DNA of 64,000 bases from positions 31,631,548 to 31,695,547 of the forward strand of contig NC_060236.1 of assembly GCF_021155775.2 (NCBI RefSeq), in the 5' to 3' direction. The stretch is from Neodiprion pinetum (lineage: Eukaryota; Arthropoda; Insecta; Hymenoptera; Diprionidae). The notes under the pieces are model-generated. The model had not been told where the DNA came from and did not search any database. It worked only from the letters and a program-made list of their open reading frames with translations. Shown piece by piece: positions 52,411 through 64,000 of this stretch; the stretch's first letter is position 1, and every line of letters begins with the position of its first letter. The position numbers were made by a program, and so were the translations under genes.

Positions 52411-53762
52411 TATTGTTGATGCATAACATCGCGTAAATGATACAGTCATTGATACACCTTGATTAAAGTATTAAAAAATATGTTTATTCAAGTATTTCTA
52501 CGTAGTTCTAAAAAATAATAATTACATTAAATAAAAAATAATCTCACATGATCCATATGTTTACACGTTTTTACGTATATTTATAAAAATTAAAATCTAT
52601 CCTCAGCTGCTAAATTCCTAAGTACTGTTTACTAGTTTTGATATTTCTTCTCAAGAATAGTTAGAATCTAATGATATCAGTGGTATATAATTTCTGTCAA
52701 AGATATATTATTATCTCACTGATATTTATAAATACTTGATCATTCGTTTCTTTTTTTTTTACAAGAAGTTCATTTTCTTTTTAACTTTTTTCACTACTTG
52801 TCTTTCAATACTTCTACACGTATCCTTGCGCAGATATGCCCTTTCATATATTCACTAGTCATCGAACATTTTGATGCATAAATGTACATGCAAATGAATG
52901 TAATTTGGTGTTGTCCTTCATTGAGATTTCACTCCATGCTTTGTTTTTGTTCATGGCCCAGTATCTGACACAGAAGAGTCGTCATCTGAAATTTAAGATA
53001 AATCGGTCATGCCTAACCAAAACCAGTTTATACAATTCTAACAAATAAATTGTTAGATATAAGTCTGCACTATTGGTTAATCTTTGGTTTTTGTGTATTT
53101 TTTGGGTGACCCTTGGAAAGCATGAATGATAATATTACTTTGGAAGAAAGAAAGAAAGGAAATGAGAATTGGAAGACAAAGCAAACACAGTCTTAAGGCA
53201 ATAGCGGAAATTTGATACAGAGCAAAAGGCGGTAGAAGATTAACATTGGTCTGTCCAGCTTCTCCCCGAATAAACGTGAAAAAAATATACATTTTAGGCA
53301 GTCAAAAATCGTGTTATTTTCTTTTTTTATTTATTCATTGTTTAATAATCAAAAGTCAGATGTACAAATTATTATACATGTGTTGTCGTAGCTTAATATT
53401 ACCGTCAAAGTCAAAAATGTTTAATAACAATAAAAGTAATATGCGACATAATCTATAAAAAAAAACAACTTTATTTAATACCTCCAAGTTAATTAGAATT
53501 TGTAAAAGAGAGCAAAAAAAATTACGCATTGTAATACTAATTAAAAGTGGATTTATTTCACAAAGCAAATGACAATCGTCATTGATTAAAAAATTTGTAT
53601 GATAACATGTAATAAAAAAAAGTATTCAGAAAATACCGAGGGGATTGAAAAATCAACAACACTACTTGCTACAAAACGGTGAACAATAATAATAACAACA
53701 ATTAAGAATTATCGATGATTTGATACCAACAGAAAAAACGCGTGAAGAAATGGTTACAATTC
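52411..53762. other. Intergenic region between convergent COMMD7 and DSTYK genes
   Basis: AT-rich with no coding signal. Probably holds both 3' UTRs. Candidate - strand AATAAA signals for DSTYK lie at 53552-53557 and 53470-53475, 200-300 nt past its stop. Confidence 0.6.
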
Positions 53763-56700
53763 TCAAAATTCTCGCATCTGAATGTACAAGTTAGGACAAG
53801 TGCTACTGTAGAAAAAATTCGTCATGTGTAGAGCGGGATGTTTAATAAATCTACGAGGCCTTGGTTTCGCAGTATGTGCATTAGTTATCACTCCTCTTTG
53901 ATTATATGGCTCAGTCAATGAAACAGCCGGACTTTTAATTAAAGAAGAAGCCTCTCTTGCATTTAAGAAGTCTTTTTGCTGTTCAGACTTGCCTTGTTCG
54001 GCTCTTTCTCGTATCGACTCAAGGACGGGTAGTACAGCACCTAACAATGGCCTTCGCGGTGGTTCGCCAGCCCAGCATTGCTCCATTAGTGTCCAACATT
54101 CGTCATCAAAATGGTCAAGTCTTTCTGGTCTCAAGCCTAAACATATGACAAAATTTTATTAAACGGTAGGAGTGAAGATCTTCCGAGTAGAGGTCGAAGA
54201 GAATTTTTTTAACTCAATCTCCACAAAATATTAGAAGCTAGAATTACTGTCCTTTTCCATCGAACTACTCAGTCGAGAGACAAACAGCTGATCATGGTTT
54301 TTCTAATCAATTTAATTGCCGATGCAAAGTTTTCATCGATGATCTTGTACTCACCTCTTCTAACGCTTGTCCAGAGCTGTTCCTTGTTGTGAAATTGTTC
54401 GAAGGCAAAGGGGAGTCGTACATTTCCCGCACATATATACCAGAACAAGACTCCGAATGCATAGACATCTACGCTACTGTCATAATGTCCTGAAATTAGT
54501 TCCGGCGCCATGTGTACTGGAGTGCCGACGATACTGCCAGACATCATCGCTTCTGGTATGCAAAAGCCGAGATCCGTTAGTTTGGCACGGTTGTCTGTAT
54601 CCAATAAAACGTTCTTCAGTTTGATATCGCGGTGAACTAGTCCTTGGGAATGAAGATACCTTATCCCCTCGATGACGTCTATTGCAATCTGAATTCTTTC
54701 AAGCCATGACAGTCCTGCCTTTATTCCGCAGTAAAGGTCTCGGCTCAGGCGGTCCGTAACGAGTAGCACAGCTGGCGAGAGTCCGCAACCACCGCCATAC
54801 GAGTCGTCGACAACCGAACCGCGCAGCTTTACTATCCTTTTGTGATCGGGTATCGATCTTGTGTAGTAAAATTCCATTGCCAAGTCGTTCCAGTGTTTGT
54901 CGTCAGGTGGTACGACCGATTTCACCGCACATGGACCCGGTGCCCCTCCCCATTCATCGCAGGAGAACACAACACCGTACTGACCCCTGCCAATCTCTTT
55001 ACCCTGACGTGGTATCCCATATCTCACCATATCGCTCATGGACGTAGATTCTAGGGCAAGTCTAGCCAGTCTTGGGGCGTGGATTTTCCTTATCGCGACC
55101 CTCTGCTCCTCCGTTCTTTCAAGCTTACCAGAGTAATGACTTTCTAGAGAGCGAAGCGCTGACTGAAACGAGTCATGCGAGGATTTCACCTTTTCTCTGA
55201 ACTGCGTTGCTATGGCTTTAGAGAGCCGGGCTGAATTTAGAGAGTTTAGAATGTCAACGGCTACTCTTCTCCTCCACGAAACGTCGAGTACTGGTGTCGA
55301 AGACCAGGGAAGTGGGAGGGACTTGACCAGTTGCCTTAATCTCTCTAGGAACGAGTGAACCATTGACGTGGAATTATCAGTTAACTCGACGTTGTACGCT
55401 GCCGATAGTATCTGCTTGAGGGCGTCGCTCGCCAACAGACTAGACTCGTGCTCGCAACTCCTTTCGAGACTCAGCAAACACCTCTGCAATGTTCCAACGA
55501 ACGTTTCTCGCAGGCAGTCAACAGATGTTACTAATTGTTTGGCCACTCGTTCACTCAGAGAGCTCAGCAGCAGTCTTTGGACTTTGAGCGTCGCCGCACG
55601 AATGGTGTCGCACCATTCTCTCGTGTCGTCATTTTCCAGGTTAATACTTTCGCTGTGGTAATTGCGATCCCCCTCGATCAGATCAGTTTTCATTTCGTCA
55701 ATAATGTTTTGTATCAGTTCGGTAACCTCCTCCTGCTTCTCGCTAACCAGCTTCATCAAACTGCTGTACAACTCGTTCTCCTTTTGTCGCGCGTATTGTA
55801 TCCTACGCGGCGTTATCTGCAATTCTCTCGCCATGTCAAAAGCGCTCAGTATGAATTTGCGTAGACTAGTCGTATGGACTCCGTTCAACAGGTTGCTGGC
55901 GTTCACCAAATACTTCTGCAGGCACTCCTCTGTGAATCGAAGTAATTGGTCCATCTTTTGTTGTGAATTTATGAACTGACTAGAGCTGTTGTAGTCACTT
56001 CCAACGAGCCAGGAAAGCTGATCAACCTCGACAGATTCCTCCATTCGCATGAATCCCAGACTAGCTATTTGATTCAACCATGTAAGACCAAGGAGATTTA
56101 TTTTTTCCGTGATTATCTCCTCTCTGTCTTGCAGGGAAGTTGACCTGTTCTCGGACCCGGTTTCCTGGAGGTGGTGTTGTTCGGATTCTGTTAATTCCAT
56201 ATCTGCATCGTTAACTAACATATTGATTTCTGAGGATATAAAGAGAACCGGGTAATCGGGATAAGTTTCTTTCAGGTCTCTTAATTCATCCAAGTTTTCT
56301 TGGCTCAGGGGATGCTCTCCCAGTGCGTAAAAGAATATTGGTAAGACTTTCAGGATTCCTTTTGACAACACTTTAGTGGCGCCATCTTTAGGGGTTACAA
56401 ATATTTGTACATTGTCTCTTAGCACAACCTTGTCCACTTTCACTTCAAGGACAGCTGGGCAATTGATGTCGTCGTTCTCGCTTCGTGTTAGATCTTCGAC
56501 GGGAAGAGTAGTCCACGTTTTTTCGTTGCAGTGAAGCCTCTCCACCACCTCGTATTCCAGGTTCAGCGTCAGACTGACGTGATTCGTCTCTCCGTAGCTG
56601 ATCTTTATCCATCTCCATGAGCCGTTACAAGTTGGTAAAATGTCAGACGATAATAACATGTTCACTAGGCACGCTTTTGTCTTTGTATCTTGACCCATTA

Positions 56701-56854
56701 TTACTATTGCTGGCGAGTCTTCAAGAATGTGAGTAATCCTTTCCAATGTCAACGGCGTTAGCAAGTCTGTGCTCACGTTTTCTGTAATTTGAAGTACCCG
56801 CCGATAAATTTGGTTGCCATCTTTTTTAGCTTTGTTCAGACTTAGATATATCAT
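53763..56854 (-). CDS. Dstyk: Dual serine/threonine and tyrosine protein kinase
   Basis: Cytoplasmic dual-specificity kinase of the RIP-like group, tied in vertebrates to FGF signalling and cell death (family knowledge). Two exons: 56854-54355 (2500 nt) and 54136-53763; the join gives SVRRGLRPERLDHFDDECW, as in vertebrate DSTYK. Total 957 residues; human is about 929. The first 610 residues are the long helical N-terminal region. The kinase domain runs from about 618: glycine loop IGRGQYGVVF, lysine in CAVKS, HRDIKLKN (about 740), DLG in place of DFG (about 759), GTPVHMAPE, DVYAFGVLFWYIC. DLG is the normal variant of this family, not a lesion. The start is the first ATG of a long open frame. 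The C-terminal tail after about 880 is less conserved. Seems intact and expressed. Confidence 0.95.
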
Positions 56855-59800
56855 TTATCTGGTTATGAATTGTAATAATTATTGGGTGTCAGCCTTATTG
56901 TACATGAAAATGAGTCAATATAAGGTACAAATGTTTCAAACATAGTCACCTAAATTTCTGGATAGTCCAGTGACAAGGTATAGATTAGAACTGTAAATTT
57001 GAAATTAATATTTACAATATCGGTAGCAGTAATAAGAACAGAGTTTATCATGTCCACAGTCTAGCATTTGCTCAAACTATCGATAATATATTCGGTATAA
57101 ACGCAGAGAATAGTTAACATGGAGGGGCCAGATAAAAGTCAATGCTGTTAAGGCATAAGAAATTTATGAAAAAACTGTGCAAGTCAATTGCAAACTACAT
57201 TATGAATTAGTTTAGAGAAAATGTTGCATTCAATGATTGGGTCGTTCATCTTAGAAGAATCATCTTATTTGTACAGTGGAGTGATGAAGCACTTCTTTCA
57301 GCATTAGGAAAACATCTGAGTGATAGGGATAAGTTAACTCTCATTAACATTCTCACATAAAATAAAGCACACTTTTTGACAAGCAACGAATGCATATTGT
57401 CTGGTCCTGCGTTAGAAGTTTCGTCTAATTCAGAAATGACTTTGGCAACATCACTTTCATTCAACTGTAGAAAATCGATACAATCAGAGTAATCGAATTC
57501 AACGTTGGTTGACGAAAAATCCATTGCCATAAATACTGTCGATCTGTGAAAAAAAAATACAAAATTTACCATCTGGAAAGAAATTTTCAGCAGCAATGGC
57601 GTCAAGCGTCCGCTGAGTTTCCTTTAGAATACATCTTAGTTTCCTTCTGCTTTTGTAGTATTTTCTGAACTCCAATCGCAGCCTGCTCACCATCTTGATA
57701 CTCTGAGTTTAGTACTGGGCAGTGGCAAGGAATGTGTTTCATATCCTAAAAATAGAAGCATCCAAGATATAATTTAGCAAATATTATGGAGCGGCAAGCT
57801 CTTCACTAACATATAAAAGACGCTGTACATCTATTACGTAGCTTATGACCGACAAGTTTTAGTACATTAGTTTGGAGTGCCAGAAAAAGGAAAAGAACAC
57901 TCAAAGAAAAACGTAAAGCCACCGACTGCAAGCCTTTGATTGCTCCGCTGGGATCAGTAAATTTCCCATCCAAAGTAATCAGAGATTAACAATGTTCTTT
58001 TGAAGGTTATGAAAAATGGTCGAAGAGAAGGGATTTGTGTATTCAGATTAGACTTGAATATGGTATGCATGGGGGAATTATTTTTCGAAAATCTTATAAA
58101 ACCTGTCAGAATAGACAGTTTGTTAGATTCTGGAGGGGGGGGGGGGGGGGCAGAATAGCCATATAAATTACGTTAACGTAGTTCAACGTTCGATTGTCCG
58201 AATTCAAATGCGCATCTGTGTTGTTACGCTAAAGGATTTGAGATTGGATTAGCCAGAGTTACGAGAATCCTAACTGAACTAGTCTACGTGATTGTAAACT
58301 CGGATCGATCGGTAATTAAATTACGTTTTAAAATTATGGTTGGCACGCAGTATCGCCGAAGCTCTTGTTGATGTTTGGAAAAATGCAAGAGTCTAGCAGG
58401 TTTTCCTGAATTTCAATGCGGTCAACAGCACGGCTTATTGGATTCTGGTTCAAAGCATATGCCTCCATGACCGCGCAGCACAAACAACAAGATTACCGGA
58501 GCAGTACCTAAGTTTTTACGAAATGTATGTATGTGTGTAATTTCGACTTGTATGACATACATCAAACTGTCCCGACTAGCGCATGACGGTTACTAACTTT
58601 CTCATGCAAGTGGGCTGCATGCGTTTCGTGTATTATGGTGTATTATTCGCAAGTAGCGCCACCTACGTCCATAGACTATAAGTTCAATTTTGGATGACCA
58701 ATTTCAAACAGCTTTTCGAACGTTTTGAGCAATTACGAATAAAATCTTATCAGTTTCAGTCAACGTAAGGGCGGTTTTGGTTTTCGTTTGAGTCGGAAAT
58801 TTTTAGTGTTCTAACAGAGCACTGCGAAGTGCTTTTTAATTCGAGAGAAATCGATCGATTTTAAATTCCGAATAACTTGGATCTAATTCACTTGGTTGTG
58901 ACGAAAAATTTGTTGAAATTCAATTGAAATTACTTTCAAATATATTAACGAATTTCTCAAAGTTTCTCTTGAGAACGGATTCCGTCTTTGAAATTGTATT
59001 ATCAAGTTCAATCCAATGTTCATGCCGGATATTAGGGAATTCCCGGACCAGAGCTGGAGGTCATTGCACGCGGTTTGCTCCAATTTTTATTCGAATTAGC
59101 GGCTACTCGGTTTCGTTCGACGAATTCATTAATTGCGCTAGCCGATCTAGCATTAAAAGTTTTGATCTCGTACGTGCCATTCCGTTTCACGTGCCATTAT
59201 TTTTTCTTTTGTCAATTATGTCGAACATCCGCAGCGCGACGATGACTTTGACAATATTTCGTAGACGTTCCGATTTTCGATTTGTAGTTACCGCCATTTA
59301 CAGTATATAGTTATGGAGATGCTCGAATCCTAGTATGCGACGGTATGTGTATACTGCATATGCATACAACTGACATCAGAGGCTAAAATAGATGCTACCG
59401 CAAGCGTAATAATAGAACGTAATTACTGTCCGATTTGAAACTGGTGTAAAAAATCCCAAAGTCAGTTATCGATACTGTTATTATACTTGTCTATAAAAGT
59501 CCGGTCAAACGTTGTCTACAATAATCTTTACGATTCAATTAATCATGACTGCAAGGCACGGTTTTTCACAGAATCACGATGTTACGATGCGTATACGAAA
59601 GATTACTGCAAAGACTTTATATTGATGATAAATATCGGTATAGTAGAACCTCGATTCTCCTTCTACTTCTCACTCAACCTCGTTTTCTTCTGCCAGTTGT
59701 TACAGGGAGTCGGAGTCGTATGTGTATGCACTGACATGTCACTGCGCACAATGGTATGCATATGATTTGTGCATTCATTTTGACTATAATGTAAATGAAA

Positions 59801-62800
59801 AATCACGTAATATTGACACCAGGCCTACCGGAATATCGATGCTCTACTGCAATCTAAAGTATAGATGTATTACCAACACACGATGTGCGCGCATGTGCGT
59901 AGAAAATGTTTGTACGGGTGTGTTTGGAGTCGATGGGTCATTCGGCTGGTATATGTCATCTGTGTATCAACTGTTTTCTAGAATATTGAATACATGTACT
60001 CGAGAGATTGCAGCAGCGTTGAACAACAATGCATGTGACTTGTCACGTGACAACGAATGTGCGTGAATTTTATTACAACGGCATATATTTGAAATACATT
60101 CGAAAACTGTTCAGAATAGCTTTGAAATTTATAAACAAGCATCGAAATATCAAAAGGTGTTGGATTTAAAACCGTTGAATCGAAATTCAAACATCGAAAA
60201 ATCGGTGTACGCATTCGATAATTGCCGGTAATAACCTATTGTTATATCTCGAGAAGATTATACATATGTGCGGTGAAAATTGCGTATAAAAAATCGCACA
60301 AATGTTTCACATATTAGTTCTGCAGAGGGATTCAGGACTGATTAAAAAAAAGACAAGTATTAACTTACCTTTACCGACAGTTAAGCGACTGACGATTTTC
60401 GATGAGCAGAGTACGGGAAATACGAGATACTAGTTTAACTTTTGTTGTTTCGTTGTTATTAATCGCTCTCGTATATAAAATGACGATTTTATATGACCAG
60501 TAGCTTGTTTAATTCATATTGTGGAACTAAAATGACATCGAGGTTTTAGGTCAGTAACTATGCATTCCCACTTTGCCTACCGCTTGTTTGTTGTATGGTT
60601 TAATCTGGAGAAATGGGATATCAACGAAAACAAAAAATAACAATAACGCAAATCGGATGAATAATTATTGACGAGGCTGCGATAACTCTAACCGGCCAGA
60701 CATCACAATGTAATAATTTATTGCATTCTTTCGATTATTTAAATTCAATTCGTCAGTTTTTATATTATCAACTATACACAGCTCATATGGCACGTGGGGT
60801 AAACAAGTAAACGATGAAGTTGAAAATTATCATTTTGATAATTGAACATGTTGTTTCCGGTTTGCGCTCAACCGCAGTTCCGCTGTTAAAAAAAATGTAA
60901 TTGATGCCGAGTTCACTTTGTTGGTAATATTACCGACGATCATTTTTATTACCGACTGATCATCGGTTATCAAGCAACGGCAAGTACTTGTTTGTTGGAT
61001 TGACAAGCACTATTATTTATCCGCCGAGTTGAGAAAAATACCAGTCCGTCTGGTTGACGATTGGCAAGCGTTATTTCAGGACGAGGTCAGTACGATCGGT
61101 ATTCAGGCAAATACAATAATTTTAGCAATATTGTAATGAAGACTGTGACAATCATTCGCCAGGAGAATCAATCTGTTCCGGGGAAAAAGTGCTGATGGTA
61201 TAAACACGTGGGTAAAAAATTCTCAACTTTGGGCAGCACGACTCGCATTTAGTGTAGCTGAATCTGATCGCTATCTCTTGTTTCAAACATTATATTTGTA
61301 CATTTAATCAGTAATTTTTTTTTCACAAATCAAGCAGAATTTTCTCAGAATAATTACTTACTTAACGATAAAATCAACAAAGAAAATCACGCGGTGATCA
61401 AAAAGCGTGGTTAATTAATTCCTGGATGCACATAGGGATTTGAAATGAAAGAAGAACGTACTTAACAGTAGAAGAGAAGAAATCGAACGATCTTGGATTC
61501 TTCAGTAGAAATTTTTCTCTCCTGCTATCGCTCAAGGCGGAGTGTATAGTAGAGGTATAGTACACTCTCTTGAAACATTAAAGAAAAAGTGGAATCGTTA
61601 ATCTAAGAGATGCTAAGGTATACAATATGATGGGTGGCAGGGAGGGGGGGGGAGGGGGTTCGTTATTTGAAAAGTACAGTAGTAGGACGGAAAGCGGAAA
61701 GAAGAGCGAAGACAGGAAAGGGGCTGTAAGGACCTTTCGGCGTCGAGTCGCGACTCTTTGATCAACTCACCAGCCCGCAGTTCGCCCCGTGCACTAAACG
61801 CGTCCTGATCTCTCTCATGAATATGTAGTACCTTAAACAATTCCGTAAGCCATCTAATTGACGCGTCAGAAAGAAAAAAAACAAAAAAAAATAATAAAAA
61901 AAAAAACACAAGGCAAAAAGATTGAATTTATTTTTCGGTGGAAAAAGCCACGAGGGTAAAAAAGAATGCATCAAACGGTTGAATTAAAATCTGAATTAAA
62001 CCTTTGTCTTTATAACAGTTTTGTACGATTCAGATATTTCCAATGTTTGAATATCAATTACTACAAGCTGTTGTTAAATTTAGAATCGATGTATTAGAAT
62101 TCGAGTGCAGTGTTAGATTACCTCGGAAATAATTTTCCGGGCTATTATTGTACGAGCGAATTGATAAGCACTTGAATTTGCTGGTTTTTTTTTTTACAGT
62201 ATTTTTAACATTGCAATCTGAAAAACATACTTGACGGCTTAATTAGCGTCACAGTATAAAATACCGAGAAATCGAATATTGTTTGAAATACGGCAACCTT
62301 ATTCACCTTCTTTGTCATTAGTTTTCACCTGATTGGGATGATTGCAATAAAAAGAAAAAGAAAAAGATAACGAATTTGGGGTAAAAACTGAAGAGGTGAG
62401 GAAAAGGGTCCCTAGAATTGATTGACGCGAGTTAAAATGAAGAGAGAAACGAAGTTTAGAATTCAGGATGAAATTGATTAGACATCTTTGATGCAAGCCG
62501 GTGAATAATAACGTAAAACGCGGTGCCATCCTGGGTATACTACATCTATATATATTTCGAGGGGGGGAATTGAAATCGCGAACCAAGTGCCATCGTGTCG
62601 TATATACAAGAATCATAACGAACAACGTCGCACTCTTTGGCACTCGGATATATTCGGAGTGTTCGCTCGTTCGCGGACTCTGGAAATCCGGGACTCCCGG
62701 TCTTCTGGAAGATCGGCACAGATCAAAGACCCTCGAGGGTTATCCGCGGTCCCTATGCTGCAGCCCTCGTACGCTTACACTCGACTCGTTCTAGAGTGGC

Positions 62801-64000
62801 GTCAACTCGAATCCCGGAACAAGAATAAAGAATCGATGGCCTCATGCGTGAAACGATGCCACTGCAAACAATCCGCGATTTGTTTAGGTACCTACTACCA
62901 TTCCGTCGCGATGCCCGTCAGCCGTACAAGGTACATCCTATAACCCGACTCTCTCAGAGTTTGGACACACAACTGACCGTGCAGGGATCACTGACCATTC
63001 ACCCCCTCGTATCATTATATCAAAATACGTACAGGGAAATATTCCAGCCTGCGGCAGCTTTGAATTCGCGAGTTTAATGTGAATTATTCAAATATCTGGT
63101 AAAATGCTTCATTTGGATATTCTTCTAGCTAAAATGGCGCCGATGAGAGGCGTCAGCTGATCCGTTCACGTTAATCGTACGCGTAATTCAAGCCAAGGAA
63201 AACTTCGCGCAAGCTCGCGGACTTTTACTTTGTTGTATGAAATTGATCGCGAGAGCGAAATTGGACGGATAATCTTTTTTACATTTAAATACGCCTGTAA
63301 CCTATAAACTATTCGAACACCAGATAGCGGTTTTCGGTATTTTTATACTTGAATTTTCTGTACTTTTCCCCTCTAGTTGGTTTCCGTCGACTTCATACCT
63401 CGCGGGTTGGATTAGATCTGTTTTCTCTCGCATCGTTGTCCGCGGGGTCGACTCCTATCATCGGGAAAAAGACGCGACCGGGAATCGCATGAATAGCATC
63501 CTAGCCTTTGATTCAATTTCTTTTCCCAATCTCGCCGCGCTAATGCACTTTCCCTAATCCTTGAGTCTGCTCATTGTCACATCCTCTGTGCACATGCATT
63601 GATAGCACATATCAAATTATGTCCAGCCTTCGCAACATCGTTTTGTGTTTGCAATCAGACTATCCAAAGTATGATACAGATAGGCAAATGGTTATGATGT
63701 AGAACCCCGTGGTATACCTACATTTGATGCGGGTTTCGTTCGGATGAGAATGGATAACGAGCTTAGCTCACGCCGTTAAGTAGGTGCTCGAAGGAAACGC
63801 GCTCGGGGTCTGTAGAATGGAGGGGAAGTGCTGATCCAATAATTAGCCAATTAGTCGCGATGGGGGACGAGGAGACAGAGAGAGAGAGAGAAAGAGAGAA
63901 CGAGAGAGAGAATGAGTTGGCTTCTGATTCTCTGTCGTTACTTATCGCCCACTTGGCTAATCTCTCAATTTTCACCAATCAAGCCTCTGCCTTATGGGTA
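56855..64000. other. Region upstream of DSTYK without a recognised host gene
   Basis: Apart from the decayed retroelement at 57246-57720, no reading frame looks like a known protein. There is a pure G run at about 58135-58150, a short G-rich stretch at 61644-61660 and a GA microsatellite at 63880-63910. The DSTYK promoter and any noncoding 5' exon should lie near its start, but I cannot place them. Confidence 0.55.
57246..57720 (-). pseudogene. Decayed non-LTR retrotransposon reverse transcriptase fragment
   Basis: Two adjacent - strand frames carry parts typical of the stretch just before and inside a LINE reverse transcriptase: RLRLEFRKYYKSRRKL with ETQRTLDAIAAENFFPDGK in one frame, then LNESDVAKVISELDETSNAG-PDNMHSLLVKKC and LSLRCFP in another. 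The middle block is the usual 'L..a.GPD.i....LK' signature of jockey/CR1-like elements. The frame change and the lack of the catalytic YxDD block nearby show it is dead and truncated. The clade is not resolved. Confidence 0.6.

Noticed and set aside
54569..54577. DLG in place of DFG in the DSTYK kinase domain as a sign of a dead kinase
   Set aside because: Vertebrate DSTYK has the same DLG; catalytic lysine and HRD are present.

Overview
The window is eukaryotic nuclear DNA, most likely from an insect and probably a hymenopteran. Genes are split by introns with GT-AG borders (usually GTAAGT/GTGAGT donors and pyrimidine-rich acceptors), intergenic DNA is AT-rich and full of microsatellites, and the four recognisable proteins are animal families. 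The order-level guess is inference from repeat style and gene structure; no sequence here names the species. I see no operons, CRISPR, phage or bacterial features.

Layout: (1) 1-14374 holds no convincing exon and is probably upstream DNA or a long 5' intron of the plexin gene. (2) 14375-32023, + strand: the 3' ten coding exons of a class A plexin (PlexA), 1538 residues from mid-Sema domain to the natural stop; about 400 N-terminal residues lie outside the window. An intron of about 12 kb separates the first two visible exons. (3) 32024-39562: AT-rich, microsatellite-dense DNA with a mariner-like inverted-repeat element; probably PlexA 3' UTR plus intergenic DNA. (4) 48944-39736, - strand: a complete 8-exon gene for a 978-residue Patched/RND-family protein (patched domain-containing 3-like). 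(5) 51961-52315, + strand: the last two exons of a COMMD7-like protein; its 5' exons were not found. (6) 56854-53763, - strand: a 2-exon gene for a dual Ser/Thr and Tyr kinase, DSTYK (957 residues). (7) 56855-64000: no host gene recognised; a decayed non-LTR retrotransposon fragment lies just upstream of DSTYK.

The genes are not an obvious functional unit. PlexA is a semaphorin receptor, the Patched-like protein is a multi-pass membrane transporter or sensor, COMMD7 belongs to the Commander/NF-kB-linked COMMD family, and DSTYK is a cytoplasmic kinase. PlexA and the Patched-like gene converge, as do the COMMD7 piece and DSTYK; the Patched-like and COMMD7 genes diverge.

I found no new biological system. 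The best unexplained signals are structural: a 108-bp-arm hairpin inside a Patched-like intron, a roughly 490-bp mariner-type foldback element, a 1.3-kb imperfect palindrome, a repeat family shared by two introns, and a plexin intron with a poor donor whose retention would give a soluble ectodomain.
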